From the NCBI RefSeq assembly GCF_947495965.1, contig NZ_CANMBB010000001.1, positions 709,728 through 773,727 on the forward strand: a stretch of 64,000 nt of DNA, given 5' to 3'. The DNA comes from an uncultured Maribacter sp. GTDB lineage: Bacteria > Bacteroidota > Bacteroidia > Flavobacteriales > Flavobacteriaceae. Of the stretch, positions 62,765 through 64,000 are shown one piece after another. A program made the translations under genes and the position numbers. Numbering within the stretch: the stretch's first letter is position 1; each line of letters starts with the position of its first letter. The notes under the pieces are model-generated. The model was not told the DNA's origin. It saw only the letters and a list, made by a program, of their open reading frames with translations, and made no database searches.

Positions 62765-64000
62765 ATGAGTAAACAAATAAACGTAGCCCTCATAGGCAAC
62801 CCTAACACTGGAAAAACTTCTGTTTTTAACCAGTTAACAGGATTAAACCAAAAAGTTGGTAACTACCCTGGCATTACGGTTGAAAAAAAAGAAGGGATTT
62901 GTAAACTCCCAAGAGGTGTAAAAGCTCATATAATTGATTTACCTGGAACTTATAGCTTAAACACAACCTCTTTAGATGAAAGTGTAGCGGTAGAGTTATT
63001 ATTAAATAAAAAAGATAAAAACCACCCCGATGTAGCTATTGTTGTTTCTGATGTTGAAAATTTAAAAAGGAATCTTTTACTTTTTACACAGATAAAAGAC
63101 CTTAAAATTCCTACCCTTTTAGTCATTAACATGGCAGACCAAATGACCAAAAAAGGGATTGTGATTGATATAGAACTTCTAGAAGAAAAATTAGATACTA
63201 AAATTGCGCTAGTAAGTTCTAGAAAAGGAACAGGAATAGATAAATTAAAAGAGCTTATAACAGATTATAAAAATTTGTCTACAACCCCTTGCGTAGATAC
63301 CACCAAAATTGACGGTGAATATTTTAACAACCTACAACAAGCTTTTCCTAAAGAAGACTTATACAAACTTTGGCTAGTTATAACGCAAGATGTAAACTTT
63401 ATGCCTATAGAAAAAAAGGTAATCCCAGATACCTCTTCTTTTTCTACAAAATCTAAATCAGAACTTAAAAGGCTGCAACAAAAAGAAACCATTTTAAGGT
63501 ATAAATTTATAAATGAGACATTAAAAGAAGCATATTCTATAGATGTTAATGCTGCTACAGGAGTAAGAGCTACCTTAGACAAAGTACTTACACATAAAAT
63601 ATTTGGGTATGTAATTTTCTTTCTTATTCTTCTTCTTATTTTCCAAGCAATTTATGATTGGAGTAGCTACCCAATGGATTTTATTGATGAATCCTTTGCA
63701 GCAGCTAGTGAGTGGGTTAAAAATACCTTACCAGAAGGAGCATTTACAAATTTAATAGCCGAAGGAGTTTTAGCTGGTATTGGTGGCATTGTAATTTTTA
63801 TACCCCAAATTGCCTTTTTATTTTTATTCATTGCATTGCTAGAAGAAACAGGTTATATGAGTAGAGTTGTTTTTTTAACCGATCGTATAATGCGCCCTTT
63901 TGGATTAAGTGGTAAGAGTATAGTACCTCTAATTTCTGGTACTGCATGTGCAATTCCTGCAATAATGGCCACAAGAACTATAGAAAACTGGAAAGAACGT
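62765..64000 (+). CDS. feoB: Ferrous iron transporter FeoB (C-terminus beyond window)
   Basis: The first 412 codons are seen; the ORF track missed it because the stop is outside. The N-terminal G domain has G1 GNPNTGKTS, the G3 segment DLPGTYSL, NMAD as the G4 motif and SSRKGTGIDKL as G5. The transmembrane part begins near residue 280 (IFGYVIFFLILLLIF), with the Gate motif GTACAIPAIMA at the window edge. It imports Fe2+ across the inner membrane and is encoded with feoA. Confidence 0.95.
   Translation, partial: MSKQINVALIGNPNTGKTSVFNQLTGLNQKVGNYPGITVEKKEGICKLPRGVKAHIIDLPGTYSLNTTSLDESVAVELLLNKKDKNHPDVAIVVSDVENLKRNLLLFTQIKDLKIPTLLVINMADQMTKKGIVIDIELLEEKLDTKIALVSSRKGTGIDKLKELITDYKNLSTTPCVDTTKIDGEYFNNLQQAFPKEDLYKLWLVITQDVNFMPIEKKVIPDTSSFSTKSKSELKRLQQKETILRYKFINETLKEAYSIDVNAATGVRATLDKVLTHKIFGYVIFFLILLLIFQAIYDWSSYPMDFIDESFAAASEWVKNTLPEGAFTNLIAEGVLAGIGGIVIFIPQIAFLFLFIALLEETGYMSRVVFLTDRIMRPFGLSGKSIVPLISGTACAIPAIMATRTIENWKER

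Noticed and set aside
1-64000. CRISPR arrays, transposases, integrases, rRNA operons
   Set aside because: No regular spaced repeats, DDE transposase or tyrosine recombinase motifs, and no rRNA sequence were noticed while reading the window.

Overview
This window comes from an AT-rich chromosome of a marine, alga-associated member of the Flavobacteriaceae (Bacteroidota). The evidence is three SusC/SusD pairs, a hybrid two-component regulator, many lipoproteins with a Cys lipobox, and -7 boxes of the TAnnTTTG type. I cannot name the species. Every function below comes from reading translated sequence and recalling protein families; no search was run.

Layout. (1) 1-13.3 kb is mostly core and household genes: fructose-1,6-bisphosphatase (cut by the window edge), a GNAT acetyltransferase, aspartate kinase, an OlsF-like two-domain acyltransferase, a GH99/71-like lipoprotein, a truncated pentapeptide protein, small unknown proteins, a CBS protein, a YeeZ-like SDR protein and a protease-RimK fusion. 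(2) 13.3-30.1 kb is a minus-strand locus: SusC-SusD, then a hairpin, then GH36 alpha-galactosidase, SGLT-type symporter, glycerol kinase, glycerol-3-phosphate dehydrogenase, an FG-GAP/ASPIC lipoprotein and a DUF2927 lipoprotein. A GntR-type regulator is encoded just upstream. The combination predicts uptake and breakdown of a galactosyl-glycerol, most likely floridoside, the main low-molecular-weight photosynthate of red algae. (3) 30.4-40.2 kb is a plus-strand SusC-SusD-PKD/CBM-FG-GAP/ASPIC operon without enzymes. It converges on a 1401-residue hybrid two-component regulator (40.2-44.4 kb). (4) 44.5-59.7 kb is a red-algal galactan block: a third SusC-SusD-PKD/CBM operon, a TPR/LuxR-type regulator, a GH117 enzyme with the AhgA catalytic residues, a second GH117-like lipoprotein that has lost them, a GH16 lipoprotein, a DUF1080 lipoprotein and an exported VOC protein. 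(5) 60-64 kb returns to core genes: tRNA-Asn, RseP, SCO, FeoA and FeoB (cut by the window edge).

How the parts fit. Regions 2 and 4 together suit a bacterium feeding on red algae. GH16 would cut agar-type galactan outside the cell, SusCD would import the oligosaccharides, and GH117 would remove 3,6-anhydro-L-galactose from their ends. The adjacent locus would harvest the galactosyl-glycerol stored in the same algae. No sulfatase is visible, so weakly sulfated agar is a better guess than porphyran or carrageenan.

Marks of rearrangement around region 4: an OmpA-domain remnant with its old terminator at the left edge, a 28-nt palindromic element shared exactly by the left edge and the terminator of tRNA-Asn at the right edge, and a decayed second copy of a CBM gene 3' end plus terminator in the middle. 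No transposase, integrase, CRISPR array or rRNA was seen.
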